A DNA stretch of 14,836 nt from Methylovulum sp. (GTDB taxonomy: Bacteria > Pseudomonadota > Gammaproteobacteria > Methylococcales > Methylomonadaceae): NCBI GenBank assembly GCA_004299465.1, contig SCST01000252.1, forward strand, positions 1-14,836, given 5' to 3'. A model generated the notes under the pieces. It was given only the letters and a program-made list of their open reading frames with translations. It did not search any database and was not told the DNA's origin. Position 1 is the first letter of the stretch. Every line of letters begins with the position of its first letter. Both the position numbers and the translations under genes were made by a program. Below are positions 1 to 6,294 of this stretch, piece by piece.

Positions 1-1
1 C

Positions 2-133
2 GCCAGCCGCAAGCAAGTGACCGATGTCTGGGTTGCCGGCAAGCGTTTGCTAAACCAGCGCCAGCTGACAACGATTAACCTTGTTGAATTAATGGCAAAA
101 ATCGCGCAATGGCAGCAGCGATTGTCGAGTTGA
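2..133 (+). CDS. mtaD: Amidohydrolase C-terminus, probably MTA/SAH deaminase (partial)
   Basis: Only the last 43 codons are in the window; the gene starts upstream and ends at TGA 131-133. The tail reads VTDVWVAGKRLLNQRQLTT and finishes with an amphipathic helix (LMAKIAQWQQRL). This is the usual C-terminal strand and helix of TRZ/ATZ-family amidohydrolases, where the chain returns to the small beta-sandwich domain. Within that family the 'V.VAG..L...RQLTT' pattern fits 5'-methylthioadenosine/S-adenosylhomocysteine deaminase best. That enzyme deaminates MTA or SAH to the inosyl compounds in the cytoplasm. The metal-binding motifs lie outside the window, so the exact substrate cannot be confirmed; another TRZ/ATZ hydrolase is possible. 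I see no clear terminator right after it. Confidence 0.65.
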   Translation, partial: ASRKQVTDVWVAGKRLLNQRQLTTINLVELMAKIAQWQQRLSS

Positions 134-304
134 GTGGGCGTGAGGGAAATACATTATTTACCGATACAGAAAGTATAGTTTTATTAAATTTCAATTACTA
201 AATAGTGTAAATGCGGCGTAAATAATGCCAAATTGTTGTTCCAACGCCACCATAGTACAAAATTGCCGTTTTTCTCGTCGCAACGATTGCCGATCGCCAG
301 CCAC

Positions 305-329
305 TAAAAAGCCGGTATTACCCGGCCTT
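305..329 (-). terminator. Possible minus-strand intrinsic terminator
   Basis: Read on the minus strand, a stem AAGGCCGG / CCGGCTTT (8 pairs including one G-T) closes a 6-nt loop and runs into TTTTT. It lies about 45 nt downstream of the minus-strand stop codon at 376-378, which is where a terminator for the remnant gene would be expected. The stem is short and part of the T-run is used in pairing, so this is a moderate call. Confidence 0.5.
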
Positions 330-375
330 GGTTGTTAAAAAGTATCGAGCAGGATTACCGCCCGTTCTGGATAAG

Positions 376-492
376 CTAAACCGCCAATGCCTCAGGCTCC
401 CAGTTTTCATAAAAAAATGCGTTCAGTTTCTCTTTCTCGATTTCGATTTCGATTTGAGAAACGTAAAGGATGTGCGCAGCCTCGTCAAATAA
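376..492 (-). pseudogene. Unrecognised C-terminal gene fragment
   Basis: On the minus strand, reading from 492 to the TAG at 376-378 gives 38 codons with a natural-looking composition: FDEAAHILYVSQIEIE, then EKEKLNAFFYENWEPEALAV. It has no start codon and is preceded in frame by TGA at 493-495, so it would be the broken C-terminus of a longer protein. A terminator-like hairpin follows downstream. I do not recognise the family. The IEIEIE stretch comes from a hexanucleotide tandem repeat. The alternative is chance: a 38-codon open stretch is short, and the case rests on protein-like composition plus the downstream terminator. Confidence 0.35.
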
Positions 493-592
493 TCAATGGT
501 CACTTGGGCTTGAAAGGCCCGCTTTTTATTTCCGGCCACAATTTTGCGGCATCTTTGATTGTGTTGATATGCTGTTTTGATAAGGGAATCAT
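486..592 (-). pseudogene. Frameshifted remnant resembling a transposase N-terminus
   Basis: The minus strand from ATG 590-592 reads MIPLSKQHINTIKDAAK. After a shift of frame near 540-550 it continues GNKKRAFQAQVTIDYL up to about 486. Joined, these resemble the N-terminal helix-turn-helix region of a group of IS transposases that carry a 'KLTG.KRRAFQAQVTLDY' pattern. I recall this pattern from ISAzo13/IS630-like elements, but cannot verify it here. The rest of the transposase is absent: beyond 486 the sequence moves into the unrelated fragment that ends at 376. I see no terminal inverted repeats or target duplication. It is best read as a decayed insertion-sequence scrap; chance resemblance is possible. 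Confidence 0.4.
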
Positions 593-770
593 GTGTTAGG
601 GGCCGGGAAGTAATCTATTGCTGACAGGATAGCTATGTTACAGCAATGACTTGGGTAAGTGGTTGTTTTTTTGCGAGTTACCTTAGGCTTATGTGTTCTG
701 TTTCAAAATGGCTGTTCTGACCACGCAACGCTTTTACAATTGGGTGTGGCACCATAAACACCTTAAAGGC

Positions 771-814
771 GATCGTTATTGACCGGCGAAATTTTCCGCC
801 GGTCAATAACGATC
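771..814. repeat. Perfect 18-bp inverted repeat (hairpin)
   Basis: The arms GATCGTTATTGACCGGCG (771-788) and its exact complement (797-814) enclose an 8-nt AT-rich spacer. Neither side is followed by a T-run (AGTGTTTT on plus, GCCTTTAA on minus), so it is not a typical intrinsic terminator. It could be a transcript-stabilising hairpin, a small palindromic mobile element, or a protein-binding site ahead of tsaP. Confidence 0.85.
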
Positions 815-1028
815 AGTGTTTTATCTGGCGCGTAAATTAGGAACTTGTAACTATCTAGGCATAGTGCAAAAATAGCACACTTACCGGCATCAATTGGATG
901 TCACATTTTATCAAAAGAGCAAATTTTCTAAGCCTAATAAATCAATAACTTATTTTCAGACTAGATTTCTATATGAATTCATCTAAACTTTGAATGCAAA
1001 CAGATCAAAAGACTCCGCAGGAATCACT

Positions 1029-2144
1029 ATGGCTTTTCGTATATTTTCAGGGTTGCTGTTTTTTTGTTTCTTCAGCATCAGCACTTATGCCGAAGAAATA
1101 CAAATAAACCCCTCCCATCCCGACCAATACACCGTGCTCAGCGGTGATACCTTATGGGATATATCGGGCAAGTTCTTAAAACACCCCTGGCAATGGCCTG
1201 AGCTGTGGAATTACAACACGCAGATAAAAAACCCTCACCTGATCTATCCGGGAGACACCATTTATTTTTCGATAGTCAACGGCAAGCCTCAATTGAAGCT
1301 CTCAAGGGCTTACCAAGCCTTTGAATCTAGCGACAATTCTACGTGCCTCCTTAATGAGGAGGACATTAAAAACGGGCGCACAAAATTTCCAATCTCTAAA
1401 GACGGAAAGTTATTGCCGTGCATACGCGAAACCGATCTCAACCAGGCAATCAGGCTAATACCGCTCGATAAAATAGCACAATTTTTAAGCTCCCCCAGCG
1501 TGGTTGGCGCCAATGACCTGGATAATGCGCCTTATGTCATTGCCATTGCCGGCGAGCATGTCGTTGCCGGCGTTGGCGATAAGCTTTATGTACGGTCCAT
1601 TCCCGCTGCCAAAAGCCTGGCTTATACGATATACCGGGAGGGGGGCGCCTACAAAAATCCTGAAACAGGTGAGATCCTCGGTTATGAAGCAAAGTATATC
1701 GGCAGCGCGTCATTGGAACAAATCGGCGACCCGGCATCATTGATAGTTACCAAATCCAATAGTGAACTGCGCATTGGCGATAGGGCCATGCCCAACACAG
1801 AAGAAGAAATAACCTTAAACTTTTTCCCCAGGCCGCCTGAGAAAGCCATAAAAGGCAGTATCATCAGTGTGCTTGACGGTGTCTCCCAAATCGGTTCGTA
1901 TAATGTTGTCGTCATTGATAAAGGCACTCGGGATGGCTTAATGACGGGCCATGAGCTGGAAGTCTACCAAAATGGCAGGATTGAAAGAGACAGTTACAGC
2001 GCGCTCAAAAACGATACGGTCAAGCTTCCTGACGAACTGGCCGGTGTGTTGATGGTCTTCCGGCCATTTGAGCGCGTCAGCTATGCCCTGGTCATGAAAG
2101 CCACCCAGCCTATCCACATCCTAGACAAAGTCCAAACACCCTGA
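1029..2144 (+). CDS. tsaP: LysM-domain protein, TsaP-like pilus-secretin partner
   Basis: This is a predicted periplasmic protein of 371 aa. I chose ATG 1029 because AGGAA sits 5 nt upstream and the product then begins with a clean signal peptide (AFRIFSGLLFFCFFSIS, likely cleaved after TYA, residue 21). The earlier ATG at 990 adds 13 polar residues and has no ribosome site. A LysM domain spans about residues 33-80 (YTVLSGDTLWDISGKFL ... LIYPGDTIYF), which should bind peptidoglycan. The long C-terminal part (GVGDKLYVRS, ILGYEAKYIG, IGDRAMP, VVVIDKGTRDGL) matches the family found next to dprA in gammaproteobacteria. In Pseudomonas and Neisseria this family is described as TsaP, which anchors the type IV pilus secretin to the cell wall. 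The gene symbol rests on family and neighbourhood, not on pilus genes in this window. It stands 8-53 nt ahead of dprA, probably in one transcript. Confidence 0.8.
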   Translation: MAFRIFSGLLFFCFFSISTYAEEIQINPSHPDQYTVLSGDTLWDISGKFLKHPWQWPELWNYNTQIKNPHLIYPGDTIYFSIVNGKPQLKLSRAYQAFESSDNSTCLLNEEDIKNGRTKFPISKDGKLLPCIRETDLNQAIRLIPLDKIAQFLSSPSVVGANDLDNAPYVIAIAGEHVVAGVGDKLYVRSIPAAKSLAYTIYREGGAYKNPETGEILGYEAKYIGSASLEQIGDPASLIVTKSNSELRIGDRAMPNTEEEITLNFFPRPPEKAIKGSIISVLDGVSQIGSYNVVVIDKGTRDGLMTGHELEVYQNGRIERDSYSALKNDTVKLPDELAGVLMVFRPFERVSYALVMKATQPIHILDKVQTP

Positions 2145-2152
2145 ACACGGCG

Positions 2153-3250
2153 ATTACCCATCCAAGCGGTGATGACATCAAATACTGGCTTGCGCTTTTG
2201 CGCACGCCAGGCGTCGGTTGCAGGACTTTCCTCAGATTACTGGAAACCCATACGCCATCCCAGCTATATTCGGCGCCTGTACCAGCCCTGATGGCGTTGG
2301 GTTTAAAAACGGACAGCGTCCAGGCCATTAAGAATCCCGACTGGAGCGCTGTCGACTATGACCTGGACTGGCTGGCGCATCAGGACAACCGCGTTATTAC
2401 GCTGTTTGACGCCGATTACCCACCGCAACTGAAAGAGATACCCGACCCGCCGCCGCTGCTGTTTGTGCGCGGCAACCCCAAGCTCCTGGCATTGCCGCAA
2501 ATAGCGATGGTCGGCAGCCGCAACCCTTCCTCATCAGGCAAGGAAACCGCGTTCAGTTTTGCCGACACATTGAGCCGTTGTGGTTTTGTCATCACCAGCG
2601 GCCTGGCCTTGGGCATTGATGCCGCCAGCCATAAAGGCGCACTTCACGGCAACGGTTATACCATTGCCGTTGCCGGGACCGGCCTGGACCGGGTCTATCC
2701 CGCCAGGCATAAGGAGCTGGCGATTGAAATTATCCAGACCGGCGCGATGGTTTCGGAATTCCCGCCCGGCACGACCGCCAAAGCCAACCATTTTCCGAGA
2801 CGCAACCGGATTATCAGCGGTTTATGCCAAGGCCTGCTGGTTGTTGAAGCGGCCAAACACAGCGGTTCGCTGATTACAGCCCGGATGGCTTTGGAACAAA
2901 ACCGCGAGGTATTCGCCATTCCGGGCTCGATACACAACCCGTTGGCTCGCGGCTGCAATGCGCTGATCCGCGAAGGTGCAAAGCTTGTCGAAACTACACA
3001 GGATATTCTTGAAGAATTAAATCAATATATTCAACAAGATGAGGAATATTCTGAATCAACAACACAATCAAAGCTTGACCTGGAGCAGCAAACATTATTG
3101 AATCTTGTCATGTTCAGCCCGACCTCTATTGATAATCTCGTTGAAAACACAGGCCTATCGGTTGAAGTCATTTCGTCAACGCTACTCATTTTAGAACTGC
3201 AAGGCTACCTGGAAGCGACCGCCGGCGGTTGCTATACCCGAATAAAATAA
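2153..3250 (+). CDS. dprA: DNA processing protein DprA (start uncertain)
   Basis: DprA binds incoming single-stranded DNA in the cytoplasm and loads RecA during natural transformation. The Rossmann-like core is clear: MVGSRNPSSSGKE, VITSGLALGIDAASHKGAL, GTGLDRVYP, SEFPPGTTAKANHFPRRNRI, VVEAAKHSGSLITARMALEQ and AIPGSIHNPLARGCN. The last ~50 residues form a winged-helix-like domain (LLNLVMFSPTSIDNLVENTG ... GYLEATAGG). The N-terminal signature DDIKYWLALLRTPGVG is encoded from 2171, so translation must begin before the TTG at 2198. Yet no in-frame ATG, GTG or TTG exists between the upstream stop (2069-2071) and 2198. I placed the start at ATT 2153 (365 aa, close to the usual length); CTG 2141, which overlaps the tsaP stop, or a one-base error near 2172 are alternatives. 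smg follows after 13 nt. Confidence 0.9.
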   Translation: MTHPSGDDIKYWLALLRTPGVGCRTFLRLLETHTPSQLYSAPVPALMALGLKTDSVQAIKNPDWSAVDYDLDWLAHQDNRVITLFDADYPPQLKEIPDPPPLLFVRGNPKLLALPQIAMVGSRNPSSSGKETAFSFADTLSRCGFVITSGLALGIDAASHKGALHGNGYTIAVAGTGLDRVYPARHKELAIEIIQTGAMVSEFPPGTTAKANHFPRRNRIISGLCQGLLVVEAAKHSGSLITARMALEQNREVFAIPGSIHNPLARGCNALIREGAKLVETTQDILEELNQYIQQDEEYSESTTQSKLDLEQQTLLNLVMFSPTSIDNLVENTGLSVEVISSTLLILELQGYLEATAGGCYTRIK

Positions 3251-3263
3251 CCATCTATAGTCT

Positions 3264-3731
3264 ATGAAAGAAAATATTTTTGATGTCCTGATGTACTTAT
3301 TTGAAAACTATATGGAAGATGAGGTTGAAATACTTCCAGACAGTGAGATCATCAAAACAGAGTTGCAGGAAGCGGGCTTCGAATCGCGTGAAGTGAACAA
3401 GGCCTTCGATTGGCTGGAATCGCTCAGCCTGCAACGGGCGATAAAATCCACCGTACCGCATGCCTTCCGCATTTTCTGTAGTGAGGAAAAAGCAAAGCTG
3501 GATCTTGAATGCCAGGATTTTATTATGTTTCTTGAACACAGCGGCATTTTAAATTCGGCTAACCGGGAAATTGTCATCGATCGGGCGATGGCGTTGGAAC
3601 ATGAAGAAATATCGATGGAGAAATTGAAATGGATAGTGCTGATGGTTTTGCTTAGCCAACCTGGCGAAGAAATTGCATTCTCCAGAATGGAAGATATTGT
3701 TTACGATCTTGTCCCTACTTATTTACACTAA
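3264..3731 (+). CDS. smg: Smg family protein (DUF494)
   Basis: This is a 155-aa acidic, helical protein with the typical Smg opening MKENIFDVLMYLFENYMED and near the family's usual length of about 157 residues. Later conserved parts include LQEAGFESREVNKAFDWLESL (a helix pair) and REIVIDRAMALE. It has no signal peptide or membrane segment and should be cytoplasmic. The molecular function of Smg is not established. The gene is almost always found between dprA and topA in gammaproteobacteria, as here, with gaps of 13 and 20 nt that suggest one transcript. The start at 3264 gives the full conserved N-terminus; no good Shine-Dalgarno is visible, which may mean coupling to dprA translation. Confidence 0.93.
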   Translation: MKENIFDVLMYLFENYMEDEVEILPDSEIIKTELQEAGFESREVNKAFDWLESLSLQRAIKSTVPHAFRIFCSEEKAKLDLECQDFIMFLEHSGILNSANREIVIDRAMALEHEEISMEKLKWIVLMVLLSQPGEEIAFSRMEDIVYDLVPTYLH

Positions 3732-3751
3732 CCCATCGCATTATCGATTAA

Positions 3752-6076
3752 ATGAGTAAACACCTTGTCATCGTAGAATCCCCGGCAAAAGCCAAAACCA
3801 TAGAAAAATACCTGGGCAAGGACTTTCAGGTTTTGGCTTCTTACGGACATGTTCGCGATCTGGTTCCCAAAGAAGGGGCGGTCGATCCTGATCACGACTT
3901 CGCGATGAAATACGAAGTCATTGAACGCAACCAAAAGCATATCCAGGCCATCAGCAAAGCCCTCAAAACCTCAGACACCTTATACCTCGCGACCGACCCG
4001 GACCGGGAAGGTGAAGCCATCTCCTGGCATTTGTATGAATTGCTGAAAGATAAAAAGTTGCTGAAAGACAAACCGGTACATCGCGTGGTCTTTCATGAAA
4101 TTACCAAAAAAGCCGTTACCGAAGCCATTGCCAACCCTGAACAACTCGCCATCAATTTAATCAATGCCCAGCAGGCGCGCCGCGCGCTGGACTACTTAGT
4201 CGGCTTTAATTTATCGCCGTTATTATGGAAAAAAATTCGCCGCGGTTTATCGGCTGGCCGCGTGCAAAGCCCGGCATTGCGCATGATTGTTGAGCGTGAA
4301 CTCGAAATTGAAGTCTTTAAGTCTCGCGAATACTGGACCGTTGATGCCGCGCTAACGGCGCAAGACCAAGCGTTTAAGGCCAAATTGACGCATTTTGACG
4401 GCGAAAAACTGACGCAATTCAGCATCGACAACGCAACGCTGGCGGAACGAACCCGGCAGACACTGCTAGCCGTAGCGGATGGGCGCTTGACCGTTGCCAA
4501 GCTGGAAAAAAAGCAGCAAAAACGCAACCCGGCACCGCCTTTTATCACATCGACATTGCAACAGGAAGCCGCGCGTAAACTGGGCTTTACGACCAAACGC
4601 ACGATGATGGTCGCGCAGCAGCTTTATGAAGGCATCGACATAGGCGGCGAAACCGAGGGCCTGATCACTTATATGCGTACCGACTCCGTTAACCTGTCGG
4701 TAGAGGCTGTCGAGGAAATACGCGCGCTGATAGCCGAAAACTACGGCATTGAAAACGTGCCTAAAGAACCGCGTTTGTTTAAAACCAAATCAAAAAACGC
4801 GCAGGAAGCACATGAAGCGATTCGCCCGACATCGGCGCGGCACTTGCCCGTCCAGATCAAAAACTATCTCAGCGCCGAGCAATACAAGCTTTACGAGCTG
4901 ATATGGAAGCGCACCATTGCCTGCCAAATGATGCACGCGACATTAAACAGGATAACCGTCGATTTAACTTGCGGCGACGGCAAGCATGTCTTCAGGGCGA
5001 CCGGCTCGACGATTGCCAAGCCGGGCTTTATGTCGGTCTACCTGGAAGGCAAGGATGACAGCAATGACGGCGATGACAAGGAAAGTTTCCTGCCGGCTAT
5101 GGAGGAAGGCCGCCCTGTACCGCTTAATGACATCATCGCCGGCCAGCATTTTACCGAGCCGCCACCCCGCTACGGTGAGGCCAGCCTGGTAAAATCCCTG
5201 GAAGAACATGGCATTGGCCGTCCGTCAACGTATTCGACGATTATTTCCACGCTGCAAAACCGCGAATATGTCACACTGGATAACAAGCGTTTTTATCCGA
5301 CCGATGTAGGCCGTATCGTCAACAAATTCCTGACCGAACATTTCACGAAATACGTCGATTACGATTTCACCGCTAACCTCGAAGACGAGCTCGATGCGGT
5401 CTCGCGCGGCGAAAAAGACTGGATTCCATTAATGCATGCTTTTTGGAACCCGTTCACGAGTTTGATCCAGCAAAAAGAAGAAAGCGTACAGCGCAAGGAT
5501 GTCACACAGGAGGCCATAGACGAAACATGCCCTGAATGCGGCAGCCCGCTGTCGATACGCCTGGGACGTAATGGCCGGTTTATCGGCTGCACCCATTATC
5601 CCGAATGCTCTTACACCAGAAATTTAAACGATGATGCCGGCGGGGCGGATGAAGCCGACGTCGTGGAAGGGCGCGCTTGTCCGCTATGCGCATCGCCGCT
5701 GGTACTTAAAACCGGCCGTTACGGCAAATTTATCGGTTGCAGCGCCTATCCCAAATGCCGTCATATCGAGCCGCTGGAAAAGCCCCTGGACACGGGGGTG
5801 GAATGCCCTCAGTGCAAAACCGGCAGCATACTCAAGCGTAAATCCAGGACAGGTAAAATCTTTTATTCCTGCTCGGGATACCCGAAATGCGATTATGCAC
5901 TATGGAACGCACCGGTAAAGGAAAACTGCCCGGCTTGTGACTGGCCCATCCTGACGGTAAAGACAACCAAGCGGCATGGCGCGGAAAAAGTCTGCCCGCA
6001 AAAAGACTGTAAATACGCAACGCCTTATGAAGGTGATCCGGCTGATGCGGATGGCCCTAAAGAATCCCGTGAGTAA
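3752..6076 (+). CDS. topA: DNA topoisomerase I (type IA)
   Basis: This 774-aa enzyme relaxes negative supercoils by cutting and resealing one DNA strand. The Toprim domain opens at residue 4 (HLVIVESPAKAKTIEKYLG, Glu9) and carries the DPDREGE acidic triad at residues 82-88 (Asp82, Asp84, Glu86). The catalytic tyrosine is Tyr307 in GLITYMRTDS. GRPSTYSTIISTLQNREYV marks the later part of the core. The C-terminus has four cysteine clusters (CPECGSPL...CTHYPEC; CPLCASPL...CSAYPKC; CPQCKTG...CSGYPKC; CPACDW...CPQKDC), zinc-ribbon-like modules that bind single-stranded DNA and RNA polymerase in the E. coli enzyme. The fourth is the most divergent. The gene closes the tsaP-dprA-smg-topA run and is followed 22 nt later by a strong terminator. 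Confidence 0.97.
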   Translation: MSKHLVIVESPAKAKTIEKYLGKDFQVLASYGHVRDLVPKEGAVDPDHDFAMKYEVIERNQKHIQAISKALKTSDTLYLATDPDREGEAISWHLYELLKDKKLLKDKPVHRVVFHEITKKAVTEAIANPEQLAINLINAQQARRALDYLVGFNLSPLLWKKIRRGLSAGRVQSPALRMIVERELEIEVFKSREYWTVDAALTAQDQAFKAKLTHFDGEKLTQFSIDNATLAERTRQTLLAVADGRLTVAKLEKKQQKRNPAPPFITSTLQQEAARKLGFTTKRTMMVAQQLYEGIDIGGETEGLITYMRTDSVNLSVEAVEEIRALIAENYGIENVPKEPRLFKTKSKNAQEAHEAIRPTSARHLPVQIKNYLSAEQYKLYELIWKRTIACQMMHATLNRITVDLTCGDGKHVFRATGSTIAKPGFMSVYLEGKDDSNDGDDKESFLPAMEEGRPVPLNDIIAGQHFTEPPPRYGEASLVKSLEEHGIGRPSTYSTIISTLQNREYVTLDNKRFYPTDVGRIVNKFLTEHFTKYVDYDFTANLEDELDAVSRGEKDWIPLMHAFWNPFTSLIQQKEESVQRKDVTQEAIDETCPECGSPLSIRLGRNGRFIGCTHYPECSYTRNLNDDAGGADEADVVEGRACPLCASPLVLKTGRYGKFIGCSAYPKCRHIEPLEKPLDTGVECPQCKTGSILKRKSRTGKIFYSCSGYPKCDYALWNAPVKENCPACDWPILTVKTTKRHGAEKVCPQKDCKYATPYEGDPADADGPKESRE

Positions 6077-6098
6077 TGGCGTGTAAAGTGTCCTGTGG

Positions 6099-6134
6099 AA
6101 CCTGGCAGGCTTTTAAAACCTGCCAGGTTTTTTT
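6099..6134 (+). terminator. Rho-independent terminator after topA
   Basis: A perfect 11-bp stem (AACCTGGCAGG at 6099-6109, complement at 6119-6129) with a 9-nt loop leads into a run of seven T. It begins 22 nt after the topA stop and closes the plus-strand gene run. On the minus strand there is no T-run, so it should act in one direction only. Confidence 0.93.
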
Positions 6135-6218
6135 ACGACTTGGATAAGGTTATTTGGTAACTGGAACCGGACCAGGCATGTTGTCCTGTCCGCAAGATTT
6201 CACACCGGCTAAACACAG

Positions 6219-6268
6219 CTACGAAGCTGGAGCTTCGTAGGCCGCATTCCCAAGCCGGAGCTTGGGAA
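6219..6268. repeat. Paired REP-like palindromes sharing a core
   Basis: Two adjacent palindromes lie between convergent topA and mucD. The first is CTACGAAGCT-GG-AGCTTCGTAG (6219-6240, perfect 10-bp arms). The second is TTCCCAAGC-CGGA-GCTTGGGAA (6247-6268, perfect 9-bp arms). Both centre on the same core AAGCYGGAGCTT but differ in their outer arms. Such units resemble short interspersed palindromes scattered in intergenic DNA of many proteobacteria; I recall similar ones in methanotroph genomes, which is not verified here. Neither is followed by a T-run. Confidence 0.8.
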
Positions 6269-6294
6269 CGAGTAAAGCAAACGAGCAAATTACG

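Larger units (their letters stand above)
134..1028. other. Long gene-poor, AT-richer intergenic region
   Basis: There is no intact gene in these 895 bases. From left to right it holds a minus-strand terminator-like hairpin (305-329), two overlapping minus-strand gene remnants (376-592), a perfect 18-bp inverted repeat (771-814), a GGAACTT heptamer (840-846) and the 5' region of tsaP. In many gammaproteobacteria def and fmt lie next to the LysM-dprA cluster. Here that position is taken by an unrelated amidohydrolase gene and this decayed stretch, so a rearrangement is plausible (inference). I could not pick a convincing sigma-70 promoter for tsaP; several AT-rich -10-like hexamers lack a matching -35. 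Confidence 0.6.

Noticed and set aside
506..531. Plus-strand hairpin GGGCTT/AGGCCC followed by CTTTTTATTT, terminator-like
   Set aside because: No plus-strand gene lies within 370 bp upstream, and it falls inside the likely minus-strand transposase remnant, so the resemblance is probably incidental.
387..599. 70-aa plus-strand open frame
   Set aside because: No ribosome site, composition unlike a protein (Arg/Phe/Ser-rich run from the CGATTT repeat), and the opposite strand carries the more protein-like reading.
990..1028. Upstream ATG for the tsaP product
   Set aside because: It would bury the signal peptide behind 13 polar residues and has no ribosome site, whereas ATG 1029 has AGGAA at the right distance.
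2627..2662. DprA SGLALGID in place of the SGLARGID form
   Set aside because: The Leu form also occurs in other gammaproteobacterial DprA proteins as far as I recall, so it is not an active-site loss.
4192..4602. 136-aa minus-strand open frame opposite topA
   Set aside because: Lies wholly within the topA coding core; no start context and Ser/Ala/Cys-rich shadow composition.
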